DNA of 64,000 nt from Haliclona indistincta (taxonomy: Eukaryota > Porifera > Demospongiae > Haplosclerida > Chalinidae), in contig OZ024792.1 in the NCBI GenBank assembly GCA_964017065.1, forward strand, positions 6,815,754-6,879,753, written 5' to 3'. Position 1 is the first letter of the stretch, and each line of letters starts with the position of its first letter. The notes beneath the pieces are model-generated. The model searched no databases, was not told where the DNA came from, and was given only the letters and a program-made list of their open reading frames with translations. The position numbers and the translations under genes were made by a program. Shown here piece after piece: positions 47,100 through 64,000 of this stretch.

Positions 47100-47273
47100 C
47101 AGCTGTTGCTGCACAATGCGAGAAGGAACTCTTGTGACTAAAACAGATGTATATGCTTATTATTGATTTTTCAGCTCAGTTAATTTTGAATAAAAATTTT
47201 ATCAAAATATTATTTTTGAATTACCCGCGCGAGTCAATGAGTTTATAAAGGGTTAAATGTACTGTTACATACA

Positions 47274-55153
<7,880 letters not shown>

Positions 55154-55637
55154 CTCTTCAACTATTGTAAATATTGACAAATTGTAAATTTTAATCATAG
55201 TCTTGTTACAGCAGCTTGTGGTGTAGCTGATGACTCGAAGGTCATGTATCTACTTTTCTCTGAAAAATGAATCAGCATTAAAAAAATGATGGATATATTC
55301 AGCCTTATTGCATCATGCGGAACTACTAATAAGAACTCATTGGCAGCGCTGGTTATTATGAGGTTAATTATTATGACGTGTTCAATTAGATGTTGACACG
55401 CTTTGTTAATAGTTAGATTATACTGCACTTAAATAGATCATGGATTATTTATCTAGATACATGATAATACAAACTGAAATATTTGGTGTGGAATAGTTCG
55501 GAGCTCATTATCTGTACTGTGTTCTTCATAATAATTATTCTACAAGTGTGTTGTGTGCAGTACAGTTCTTTTCATTGTCCGGAAAATGAGGTCGATTCCA
55601 TCGTAGATTCCAGCCCGCGTTTACTCAACACTTTGCT
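55154..55637. other. Intergenic region, duplicated
   Basis: Nothing coding is seen. It matches 58767-59117 downstream of the gap (for example around 55228-55350 and 55575-55620), so the duplication covers the whole spacer between the GCN2 end and the receptor end. Confidence 0.6.
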
Positions 55638-56087
55638 TCAGGTTTTCGTCCCAGATCCGCTATCACCGGAACTTTGTAGACTAGCTTGCCCATTCTCCAA
55701 ATCTATTGATTTCTTTTGGTAGACTCTCTTGTAGATTAGTGTGACTATCACTACTGCAATAATGAGGCAGATCACTCCTACTAAAACAAAATAGAAATAA
55801 TGTTTATTCATGACCCCATGAATAAAATTAATGGATTGTAACTTGAAATTATCTATAATTATGCAATGTCATTATGTGCTGTATAACTATGATGTCATAT
55901 TCTAATGAATATGATTTTGATACTTACCTAAGACTGTGATTGTGATTGTCAATCCCCAAGCCAATCCTGTGCCTTCTTGTTCTGGCATGGATGAAGGTGT
56001 ACAGGTCGGACTTGTGACCGTACTGGTCGGACTTGTGACCAGTGAAGATGAGACACTAGTCGGATCCCTTGTAGCGTTGATGATGTG
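55638..56087 (-). pseudogene. Truncated 3' end of the Ig/FN3 receptor gene
   Basis: Two exons on the minus strand (about 55928-56087 and 55638-55780) encode a Ser/Thr/Pro-rich stalk, the split TM helix (GVICLIIAVVIVTLIY) and a short tail ending at the TGA at 55638-55640. They parallel the last two exons of the intact gene at 59118-60307, but the tail sequences differ (KRVYQKKSIDLENGQ here against MRFRQTATGDFEAVNNGQ). No signal peptide, Ig or FN3 exon precedes them: the match stops at about 56087, where the GCN2 duplicate begins. Unless it uses another promoter it cannot make a receptor. Confidence 0.75.
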
Positions 56088-58566
56088 GTCAGCTACTCCT
56101 CTTTCCTTTTTACCATCTTCGTTCTCTAGTTCTCTCTCGCTTGGTCTCTGCTACAACAAAACATTTGCAGTAAAGTTGAAGCTATATTTTGTCGCCATGG
56201 TGAGCTCTGTACATCAGTAAGATATTGAATCTTTTTCTCATACACACAGGGGCATGTCGTCTTTACCCTTACTTACTCAGTCCTAGAAGCAAATTTACAG
56301 TTGTTGAAGACTCTACTCACTTAATGGATACCAGTGGAAAGATAGTCACTCTACCTTACAGCCACTGGGTTAGACATGTATCACGTGACCACACCCCTAT
56401 CACGTGACTCCACCCACAGGTTCCAATGGCTCGCTATGTACTACAACACGATATCACTTACCTTAAAAGGTACATGTAGGCGATAAAATAATGATTTTTT
56501 ATTCTTCCAAAACAGTTACTGTATAAATCAGATTTATAAGCATCAATCTAAACTAATTGGTACTCATCCAAAGCAATCTAGAGAATTCACCTTTGATATA
56601 ACGTCACCACAAACCACTCGGTATGTCTGTCCGGCTTGTTACAGCAATGTTTACTCACTTATCCATCAGACTACTGTCCTGTGCTGAAGTAATTTTCGTT
56701 ACCTCGGAAGTCTTCGCTGAACTGCCTGGAGTGAGTAGCACTGGCTGTGTTTGTCTTTTACTTGATGTTTCGTTGCTTCAGAATCTCCTGTGTAGTGTGT
56801 GGTTGAATCACACCGAGCTGCTGACAGCTATACTCACACACTGTTCGATTCCTAACTCCCATCACGACGCTGTGTTGAACTTGCTGAGCAAAATATCCGT
56901 GAGACTCAACATCGCCATACTGTGCAGAAATATTGCACAACTTGTGTGTAGGCTGGAACCATGAAGATGTCCGAAGCAGAAGAGAAGATGCGTCAAGATC
57001 ACGGTATACAGCTATCACCATTAGCAGTAAGTATAGACCAACAGCCTTTTCACTAATCCATTCATTCTCTTAGTCCAGTACTCTCAGAAAGTACGCCAGT
57101 CTTGAAGTACCTGTCGCCGACTGTCAAAATGAACTTGAACCAATACTAAAAGCGCGTCCATCAGTGAGTGGGATTAACATCCTTATTCATCCGTCTGTCT
57201 GTTTGTCTGTTCATCTGTCTAGAAATCAGATCCGTCTCGAAAAGCGTTGAAAGAGATCGAGCAACTTGTGAGTCACTTACAGAACTTCAAGATCAGAGAA
57301 CAGGTATGTTGCAATGCTGCTGGCTTGTTCTCTCTTGATTAATCTCCTCCATTTTAGATATTTCTTCGTCCTGGATTTATTTTAAACCACAAATTTTTCA
57401 CTGGTCTGATGTTTCGATTCGTTCTCACGTCTTCATCGTCTCGTCGACAGCGATCTCCTCGACTGCGTACAGCTGCTGTTGGGGGAGTGTACGACAGTCT
57501 TCTCTCTCATATGCAAGCAATAACGTTAACTACCACAGTGGGGGCGGGGCCTCCCAACATCACTCCATCCTCGATTGTAGGGGTAGCCATAACAGAAGAA
57601 ATACTCACAAGCAGAGCAGTGACTGCTTTCCTTGATGGACAGGTTGGGAATCATTTTTTTCTTTCATTACCGTCTTTTTTAATTTTATCTAGTTTACATC
57701 TACTAGATGTCAAGCCATTGTGTGCTGGTTAGGGAGAGACTCACAGCGTGAGTGCATTGAGCTAGCTCGTGAACTATGGACCAAGGGCCTGGCTGTGGAT
57801 CTGCTCCCTTCTTACATGGAGCTGGACACCTTGGAGGACATTCAAGACCTCTGTCGCAGTACCCTTGTTCCTCATATTATTGTAGTGGAGCGGTCGCTGT
57901 TGCTGTCGGGAAAGAAGCAGGTCAGAGTGAAGTCTGTGGATGGTGGGAGAGTGACGGAGAAGGTGGTGGGCGTGGCTGATTTAGCGGACTACCTTCAACC
58001 GAGGCACGGACTAGAAAAGAGGTTTGTGTGTTTGTAAGTTTTGTGCATCAATCATTTCTTCTCCATTTCTTCTCCATTTCTTCTTCATTTCTGTCGAACA
58101 AATTTCTTTGAAGTCGTTTGGTTCTTCTCAAGGTGCAGCCGCCATACTTGTTTCGTTTTGTCTATTCTCCTTCTCCTCCAGACATTCCCTCAGCTACCAG
58201 TTCTCTGCCTCCTGTTACTATCACGAATATCTGCCGTCAGAAGTTCCCTACCAACGTGAGACGAAAGATGGAGAGCATGGTAAGACGATAGATAACCTTG
58301 AGTACATATGCATGTACATCATTACTCACAGGCTCTCAGCAAGATGCTTCCTTTGCTGCAGAAGTTTTCCTCGAAATCCACCATTGAAATTATTGTGGTA
58401 ATAATAAAAAATTATGTTATCCATGATCAGGATCACACCATTGTCTTTCTTTTCAGGTTGATTTTGAGCTAGACACACTCTGCTTGCTAGTGACTGAAGT
58501 GAACGTGAGTGAGCTCAGTATCTGCTTAATCTCAGCCTCTCTCTGCTCTATCTCTCTCTCTCTCTC
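56087..58566 (+). pseudogene. Orphan duplicate of the GCN2 3' half (HisRS-like and C-terminal region)
   Basis: This repeats 51967 onward with only a few percent difference, including introns. The frames of most exons remain open, so the copy is young. It lacks RWD, pseudokinase and kinase parts. One exon has lost its acceptor: the TTCTCCAG/TGACTC junction of copy 1 (about 53996) is replaced by short CATTTCTTCTC repeats (about 58050-58092) with no AG. The copy runs into the assembly gap before the last exons. The junction with the truncated receptor lies in a shared TGGTCAGC. Confidence 0.85.
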
Positions 58567-58766
58567 NNNNNNNNNNNNNNNNNNNNNNNNNNNNNNNNNN
58601 NNNNNNNNNNNNNNNNNNNNNNNNNNNNNNNNNNNNNNNNNNNNNNNNNNNNNNNNNNNNNNNNNNNNNNNNNNNNNNNNNNNNNNNNNNNNNNNNNNNN
58701 NNNNNNNNNNNNNNNNNNNNNNNNNNNNNNNNNNNNNNNNNNNNNNNNNNNNNNNNNNNNNNNNNN
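58567..58766. other. Assembly gap (200 N)
   Basis: Exactly 200 ambiguous bases, a conventional placeholder size. By comparison with copy 1 (about 54563-55228) the missing piece should hold a CT tract, a 24-bp minisatellite and the last GCN2-like exons, probably several hundred bases. Confidence 0.95.
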
Positions 58767-59117
58767 AGATGACTCGAAGGTCATGTGTCTACTGTTCTCT
58801 GAAAAATGAATCAGCAGTGCAATAGTATTGAAGTTATTCAGCTTTATTGCATCATGCGAAACTACTAAGAACTTGTTGGCAGTGCTGGTAGAATTATGAT
58901 GCGTTCAATTAGATAGTTGACACACTTTGCATTAAGTTTTAGCCTTATACTGCACTTAAAATATATCATAGATTATTCATCTAAATACAGCCAAGAATAA
59001 TAATACAAACTAAAATATTTTGGTTTGGAAATAGTTTGGAGCTATTGTCCGAAAAAATGAGGTCGATTCCATCGTAGATTCCAGCCGGCTTTTACTTATT
59101 TCCTTCAGGTTGTGTCT

Positions 59118-60307
59118 CTAGATCTGCTGTGTGCTTTTTGTTTGCCCATTATTTACTGCCTCAAAATCTCCTGTAGCTGTTTGGCGGAATCTCATGTAGA
59201 TTAGTGTGACTATCACTACTGCACTAATGAGGCAGATCACTCCTGTCAAACAAAATAGAAATTGTTACTAATAATTATATTCATGACCCCATGAATAAAT
59301 TAATGAATTGAACACGTCGCCAACCAATCAGTATCAAGCACATGTGCTAGAATGATGCGATCAGTTTTAGCTAGACATGCAACTTGACTTACCAATTAAT
59401 ATTCCTATAACGATTCCAACTGACAGAGCTACAGGGCTGGGAGTCCTGGTTGTTGTTGTTGGTAGACTTGTAACTACTGGTTGACTGTGTGCTGTTGATG
59501 TCACATCATTAGTACATGTTGCTGTGAAGGATTGAAGAAGTTATATTTTATTCTAAAATTTTCAATATCTTAACTCACTTGGAATTGCAACATCTGCAGT
59601 GATGTTGGAGATGTTGCCAGCTCCAACACCATTCACTGCTGCTACTGCGAATGTCACTTCATGTAATTGTCTGCTAGCATTGTAGTGGTACTCGGGCACC
59701 GTAGTTGTGTCCGTCTTTAGCAATTGCCCATTACTTCCAGTGATGTTAACAGTATAGTAGTCAATTGGAACTCCTTCTAGAGTGAAAGGAGCCTCCCAGC
59801 TGAAGTTTAGTCGGGTAATATTTCGACATTCGTTTGGCTCTTTAGTACTTATCAAGTTGCTCACTCGAGATAAAAGTCCTTGGACTCTTAATGTTGCGGT
59901 TGAAAAGGCTATAAGTTGATCGTTATGAAGAACAACCACAGATACATTTAATGTATCATGTTCCTCTTTAGCAACGAAACTTAGATTTAGCTTCACACTA
60001 TCATTCACAAATGTCATTGATGTTGTACCAACAAATGGAGTAGTATCTAGTGTAAATGATATATAGCTGCAGTTATTTGACCAGATGGCAACATATTCAA
60101 CAGTAGTCCCTACAGTTACGTTCATGTCTGTAGGCACTTTCTTCAGTGCACCCTGCTGTACCGTTATATTATCACCTATTAATAAAAGAATCTGCACTCA
60201 TTACGGCACTCATCATTGAGCAGATCAGTCTCACATTCATTTTGTGCCATGTTACTGGCAGCTAGTAGAACAACTAGAAAACCAACTTTCTTCATCTGAT
60301 CTGACAT
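59118..60307 (-). CDS. Small Ig-like/FN3 single-pass receptor
   Basis: Four exons (60235-60307, 59579-60175, 59393-59521, 59118-59242) give 307 residues. Order: signal peptide (KKVGFLVVLLAAS), an Ig-like domain (about 25-125; one Cys visible), a fibronectin type III domain (about 130-225; LNFSWEAP, YYTVNI, FAVAAVNGVGAG), a Thr/Pro stalk, a TM helix split by an intron (VALSVGIVIGILIG then VICLISAVVIVTLIY) and a 25-residue tail. Many N-glycosylation sequons are present. The tail has no evident signalling motif. It is likely a cell-surface adhesion or recognition protein; the ligand is unknown. A truncated relative of its 3' end lies at 55638-56087. Confidence 0.85.
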
Positions 60308-60401
60308 CCTGATATCTGTATAAAAAAGTCATTATAATAGTAGAATAACTAGCACCAACTAAACAAGTATACTCACCAATACTGATGTAGGCACAATGAA
60401 A

Positions 60402-60445
60402 GGCATGGTTTTATACTGCTACAGACATGGTTTTATACTGCTCTG
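60402..60445. repeat. Tandem repeat in the receptor upstream region
   Basis: Two copies of a unit of about 23 bp with CATGGTTTTATACTGCT lie about 100 bp upstream of the receptor ATG (reading the minus strand). They may be part of the promoter. Confidence 0.6.
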
Positions 60446-60567
60446 TGATGACGTAGATTAACTGTATGTTGGTCACATGGTATCATGAATAACTACTCAT
60501 GATTATGCTCTATTAGGTAATGGTGATGTAATGGTCTAGCTACTAATTATAACCATAGACAAGTATA

Positions 60568-60706
60568 GGTTAACCCATGGCAACCGAGGTGGTACGCGAT
60601 ATAACCGAGGGGGTAAATTTTACCGCCCGAGGGCGCGAAGCGCACGAGGGCAGTAAAATTTACCCCGAGGTTATATCGCGTACCGCCGAGGTGCCATGGG
60701 TTAACC
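60568..60706. repeat. Long hairpin with GGTTAACCCATGG ends
   Basis: The left arm 60568-60625 and right arm 60650-60706 pair through GGTTAACCCATGG, GGTACGCGATATAACC and GGTAAATTTTAC-type words. The loop holds GAGGGCGCGAAGCGCACGAGGG. No protein is coded. It probably forms the outer part of the larger inverted-repeat structure that extends to about 61830. Confidence 0.85.
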
Positions 60707-61830
60707 ATTTTGTAGCCCAGGAAGCTGCTCTTATGGTTACTAAACGAAGCGCTCAAGGTAGTAGAGCTTCCATAGAAGTCACCAGAGGCGAATGACAGCG
60801 CGTTGCTGAAAGACGGCAGTGTAATCTTGCGTGCGTTTTTCGACGACGCCATCTTGTTGCTACGGTGTTGCTATGTGACGTCACTTCCTGGAAAATATAC
60901 GTATTTCCTATGGTATACCATAGATACAATATACTCACAGGGATTAGCAACGGACAGGAATTTGAACTACATCCGTGTTACGGGTTAAATTTCCAACGTG
61001 TTAGAGCACAGCGTGCGAAGAGTAGTGCCCGCCAAATAGCATGGCTTGACAAATCGCGTGTGTGGGTAGGACTGCTGTAACGCGAAGGCAGGAAAATTGT
61101 CAGTACAACGAAGGATTCAAAGCACGAGAAAACCAATGTTAAAAGCAAGATCTTCTTTCAGCACAGTTATTCTCATAGAACGGCCTTTCTTCTCGAGGAT
61201 AAACTGAAAACAAGATCAGTCAGAGTGTTTCTATTGTCAGAAGAGGTACAGAAAGACCCGTACCGTAGGGCTGAACGCCTTAGTTTGTCTAGTGCGACAG
61301 CGCTACACTGTGTGAGATCGAGAATAGAAAATGCGCTATTCTCACGAGGACATGTACGAACTAACATGTTATCAGCAAAGAATGGACTGAAGCACAACTA
61401 AAAACTAGTAACGGGTACAGAACCACTTTTCAACAGAGTAAACAAACTGTTTGTTAGCGTTTTACAACGCTCGTCCTGCAACCAACAACCGCTTCGCCGG
61501 TTAGCGATCAAAACGAAACAGTACTCAAGTCGCCTTTACTATCAAAGTGTAGGCAGAACGTACTAGTCAATCACCAGAGCTCGACAACGTGCCGAGCCAG
61601 TGACTCTTTTTAGCACGGTCGTCAAGAGCTAGCTTAGCAACGAGCTCGTTGCAAGGCAACGGTTAATATTTAACCCGTAACGAGGATGTAAATCAGCTCG
61701 TAACACAAAATGTATTGGCGTTGCTAATCCCTGTTGGTATACTGTATCTATGGGTATACGAGATATAACCACCGAGCGGCGCCTTTGATCTTACGGTAGC
61801 CTGAGCTACAAAATATAATATATTTTCCTG
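60700..61830. mobile_element. Diverged inverted-repeat element upstream of the retroelement
   Basis: Two further arm pairs are visible: 60705-60735 with 61785-61815 (TTTTGTAGCCCAGG-type), and 60905-61000 with 61640-61765 (CACAGGGATTAGCAACG and GTTACGGGTTAAAT). The interior (about 61000-61640) has no recognisable frame. It could be a MITE or the terminal inverted repeat of the DIRS-like element that follows; the right half of that element lies outside the window, so this cannot be settled here. Confidence 0.55.
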
Positions 61831-62027
61831 TCGGTTGACGTAGGAATTAGACGGGAAATATGCTCCCGAAATTTGTAAGATAAATTGCATGGTGTAGTAG
61901 GTGACACGTGTCTGTTGTAGTATTTAAACTAGACACGTGAAGTAGTGGAGCATTCCTAGGTTTTGTGCACTACACAATCAATCTAGTTTTTTCTTGCATT
62001 CTACTATTATTTTCTTCACGACTCATC

Positions 62028-64000
62028 ATGACTGACGGGGACGATGCTGGGCCTTCTGGTTCCGCTATGTCCGCGATCCTGCAGGAGATCCGAGAGTCCC
62101 AGAAAAAGCTGGACGAGAAATTCGCACAGTTTCGCGACGAGGTAAAGAAGGGGCAGGAGGACGCAGCAGAGAAGGCTATCAAGAGGGTTCGCCGTGAGAA
62201 GCCCCATGTCTACAAACGGAAGGGGAACGAGGAACAGGCGTCGTTTAACGAGAGAGTTGAAGAAACCATCGTCGCGGCGCAAGTGGAGCTGGAGGGGACA
62301 TCATCAGGTGCAGTGGAGAAGGCCAAGAAGAGCCTAGAGCAAGGTCTGGCATTGTTGTACGAACGACAGAAGCTGATTAAATTAGCGGACAGATCCGAGC
62401 ACGGCTGGGGCGTGGTGGCAGAGTATACTGCAGACGAGCTGGCAGAGGACAGCGATGATGAGAAACGCATTTTCAAAGCTGAGAAAGCTGCAGAGCGCAA
62501 GGCAGCGAAGAGGAGGAAGACAGTAGCGCCACTGCGCCCCAAAGGCCGCGTGCAAACTCCACTGGCTAGTGCTGCACCAACCGGTAGCCAAGTGCTGCCT
62601 CGTCGCACGGTTCCCGTACCGCAGTCCTATGCTCAGGCCGTGCGTCCTGTTAGGCCACCGGGCCCATGTTTTGCTTGTGGCGAATTGGGCCATATCAGAA
62701 GCTGTTGCCCCAAGATCCAAGACTTTGCCAGCAAGAAGTGGTATCCTTCTATGTGTAATGTTGGTAGTAGTGTTGGTAGGAATGATGGTGGTGGTGATGT
62801 ATGTAGTAGTAGCATTGAGCACGAAGTGCTAGTGGATAGTGCTAGTAATGATGGTGAAGGTGTTGATATGATGTGTGATATGTCAGATGTGTGCGGACGT
62901 ACTTGGGAAGCTGAGGCTGTAAGCCCGCAGCCCAATGGGCAAACATGTTATTATTCTGTGCAGGGTAGGCTGAGGCAGAATATTCAGTACTGGAGGGATG
63001 TTCTGGAAGCCCCAAAAGCAGTGCTGAGGACTATTGAGTCAGGTTATGTTCTGCCATTGATGAGTGAGCCCACCCCACTTGTTCAGTGTAATCAGCAATC
63101 AGCATTGGCTGAGGCTGATTTTGTAAATACTAGCTTGTCTGAGCTGTTGGCGAATCGCTGTGTTAGACCAGTTGATGAGGTGCCCTTCATTTGTAGTCCG
63201 GTGTCAGTAGTAGAAAGTGGTAGTGGTAAGAAGCGTTTAGTTGTCAATCTCAGACACTTGAACAAATTTTTGTGGAAACAGAAGTTTAAGTATGAGGACC
63301 TCAGAACTGCAATGTTGCTGTTTGAGAGAGGAGATTATTTGTTTTCCTTTGATTTGAAATCTGGATATCATCATGTTGATATTGCTGAGATACATCAGAA
63401 GTATTTGGGTTTTGCTTGGGAGGGTTCCTATTATGTGTTTACAGTACTCCCCTTTGGCTTGTCTACTGCATGCTACATGTTCACAAAGCTTCTCCGTCCT
63501 CTTGTGCGTTATTGGCGAGGGCAAGGAATTAGAATTGTTGTCTATTTGGATGATGGTATTGGTGCTGCTGCTGGTGGAGCAGAGGCAGCAGATGTTAGCA
63601 GAGTCGTTCGGTCAACATTAGAGCTTGCAGGTTTTGTGTCGAACTGCGAAAAATCAGTGTGGCAGCCCACACAGCGCCTGCAATGGTTAGGATTTATCAT
63701 CGATACATCGCTCGGTCAAATTGAGACTCCTCCGGAAAAAATTTCTAGACTGCTCGGCATATTAAGTAAAGTACTCCATGCCTCACACGTGTCAGCTAGA
63801 CAACTTGCCAGTGTTGTCGGTAGAATCATTTCTATGGGTTTAGCAGTTGGTCCTGTTAGCCGCTTAATGACGCGTAGTTTGTATGCAGTTCTCGAATCTA
63901 GAAGAGCATGGTGTGAGCTTCTTAGTTTGCCTGAGGAGGCCCGTAGGGAACTTGAGTTTTGGTCAAGTAAGTTAGTAGAATACAAGGCTCAGCCAATCTG
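62028..64000 (+). CDS. DIRS/YR-type retrotransposon gag-RT polyprotein, partial at window end
   Basis: An intact frame of at least 657 codons from the ATG at 62028 to the window end. The N-terminal 200 residues are charged and helical (gag-like coiled coil), then a CCHC-type zinc knuckle (CFACGELGHIRSCC at about 218-231). From about 390 a reverse transcriptase follows: KKRLVVNLRHLNKF, FSFDLKSGYHHVDI, VLPFGLSTACYMFTK and a catalytic box YLDDG. No protease lies between gag and RT, and the RT most resembles DIRS-like elements; the RNase H and tyrosine recombinase expected next would lie beyond 64000. The lack of stops or frameshifts points to a young copy. An ACACGTGTCT/AGACACGTG hairpin (61904-61939) lies about 90 bp upstream of the start. 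Confidence 0.8.
   Translation, partial: MTDGDDAGPSGSAMSAILQEIRESQKKLDEKFAQFRDEVKKGQEDAAEKAIKRVRREKPHVYKRKGNEEQASFNERVEETIVAAQVELEGTSSGAVEKAKKSLEQGLALLYERQKLIKLADRSEHGWGVVAEYTADELAEDSDDEKRIFKAEKAAERKAAKRRKTVAPLRPKGRVQTPLASAAPTGSQVLPRRTVPVPQSYAQAVRPVRPPGPCFACGELGHIRSCCPKIQDFASKKWYPSMCNVGSSVGRNDGGGDVCSSSIEHEVLVDSASNDGEGVDMMCDMSDVCGRTWEAEAVSPQPNGQTCYYSVQGRLRQNIQYWRDVLEAPKAVLRTIESGYVLPLMSEPTPLVQCNQQSALAEADFVNTSLSELLANRCVRPVDEVPFICSPVSVVESGSGKKRLVVNLRHLNKFLWKQKFKYEDLRTAMLLFERGDYLFSFDLKSGYHHVDIAEIHQKYLGFAWEGSYYVFTVLPFGLSTACYMFTKLLRPLVRYWRGQGIRIVVYLDDGIGAAAGGAEAADVSRVVRSTLELAGFVSNCEKSVWQPTQRLQWLGFIIDTSLGQIETPPEKISRLLGILSKVLHASHVSARQLASVVGRIISMGLAVGPVSRLMTRSLYAVLESRRAWCELLSLPEEARRELEFWSSKLVEYKAQPI

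Noticed and set aside
62210..62822. Antisense open frames over the gag region
   Set aside because: Shadows of the continuous plus-strand gag-RT frame.

Overview
The window is nuclear DNA of an early-branching animal, most probably a demosponge close to Amphimedon (inferred). The basis is a compact arrangement of intron-dense genes with introns mostly of 40-80 nt, metazoan families (SRCR receptor, ACSBG-type acyl-CoA ligases, DENND3, GCN2, TADA3, an Ig/FN3 receptor) and a YR-type (DIRS-like) retroelement. A 200-N run at 58567-58766 marks an assembly gap.

Layout. 1-1000: a palindromic repeat and a TIR element with an 8-bp target duplication. 1080-6941 (-): a membrane receptor with ten SRCR domains. 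7172-8045: remnants of a tandem duplication that carried the receptor's 5' exons and the 3' end of the next gene. 8324-10258 (-): an unrecognised 644-aa protein, head-to-head with 10483-11498 (+), an HNMT-like methyltransferase. 11668-12112 (-): CKS1. 12887-13195 (-): ANAPC11. 14145-29627 (+): four tandem ACSBG-like genes (called A-D here), each of 18 coding exons with the same exon plan. 29784-33578 (+): an intronless beta-helix/multi-TM protein. 33646-35619 (-): TADA3. 35871-43697 (+): DENND3-like DENN/WD40 protein. 43917-44566 (+): ARL14EP-like. 45147-47099 (+): a triple CENP-B-type HTH protein. 47274-55153 (+): GCN2 (EIF2AK4). 55638-59117: a tandem duplication holding a truncated receptor 3' end and an orphan GCN2 3' half. 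59118-60307 (-): an intact Ig/FN3 receptor. 60568-61830: nested inverted repeats. 62028-64000 (+): a gag-RT reading frame of a DIRS-like element that runs off the window.

The most unusual content is (1) the ACSBG-like cluster, in which all four copies have lost the canonical ATP-binding P-loop while keeping the adjacent and downstream ANL motifs, with signs of gene conversion between copies; (2) the tandem duplication at the GCN2/receptor boundary, which leaves one intact and one truncated copy of each gene; (3) a near-perfect 144-bp inverted repeat ending 19 nt before a DENND3 splice acceptor; (4) a polytyrosine expansion inside one SRCR domain. Exon boundaries were read by eye from GT/AG signals, frame and paralog comparison, and single-base errors are possible.
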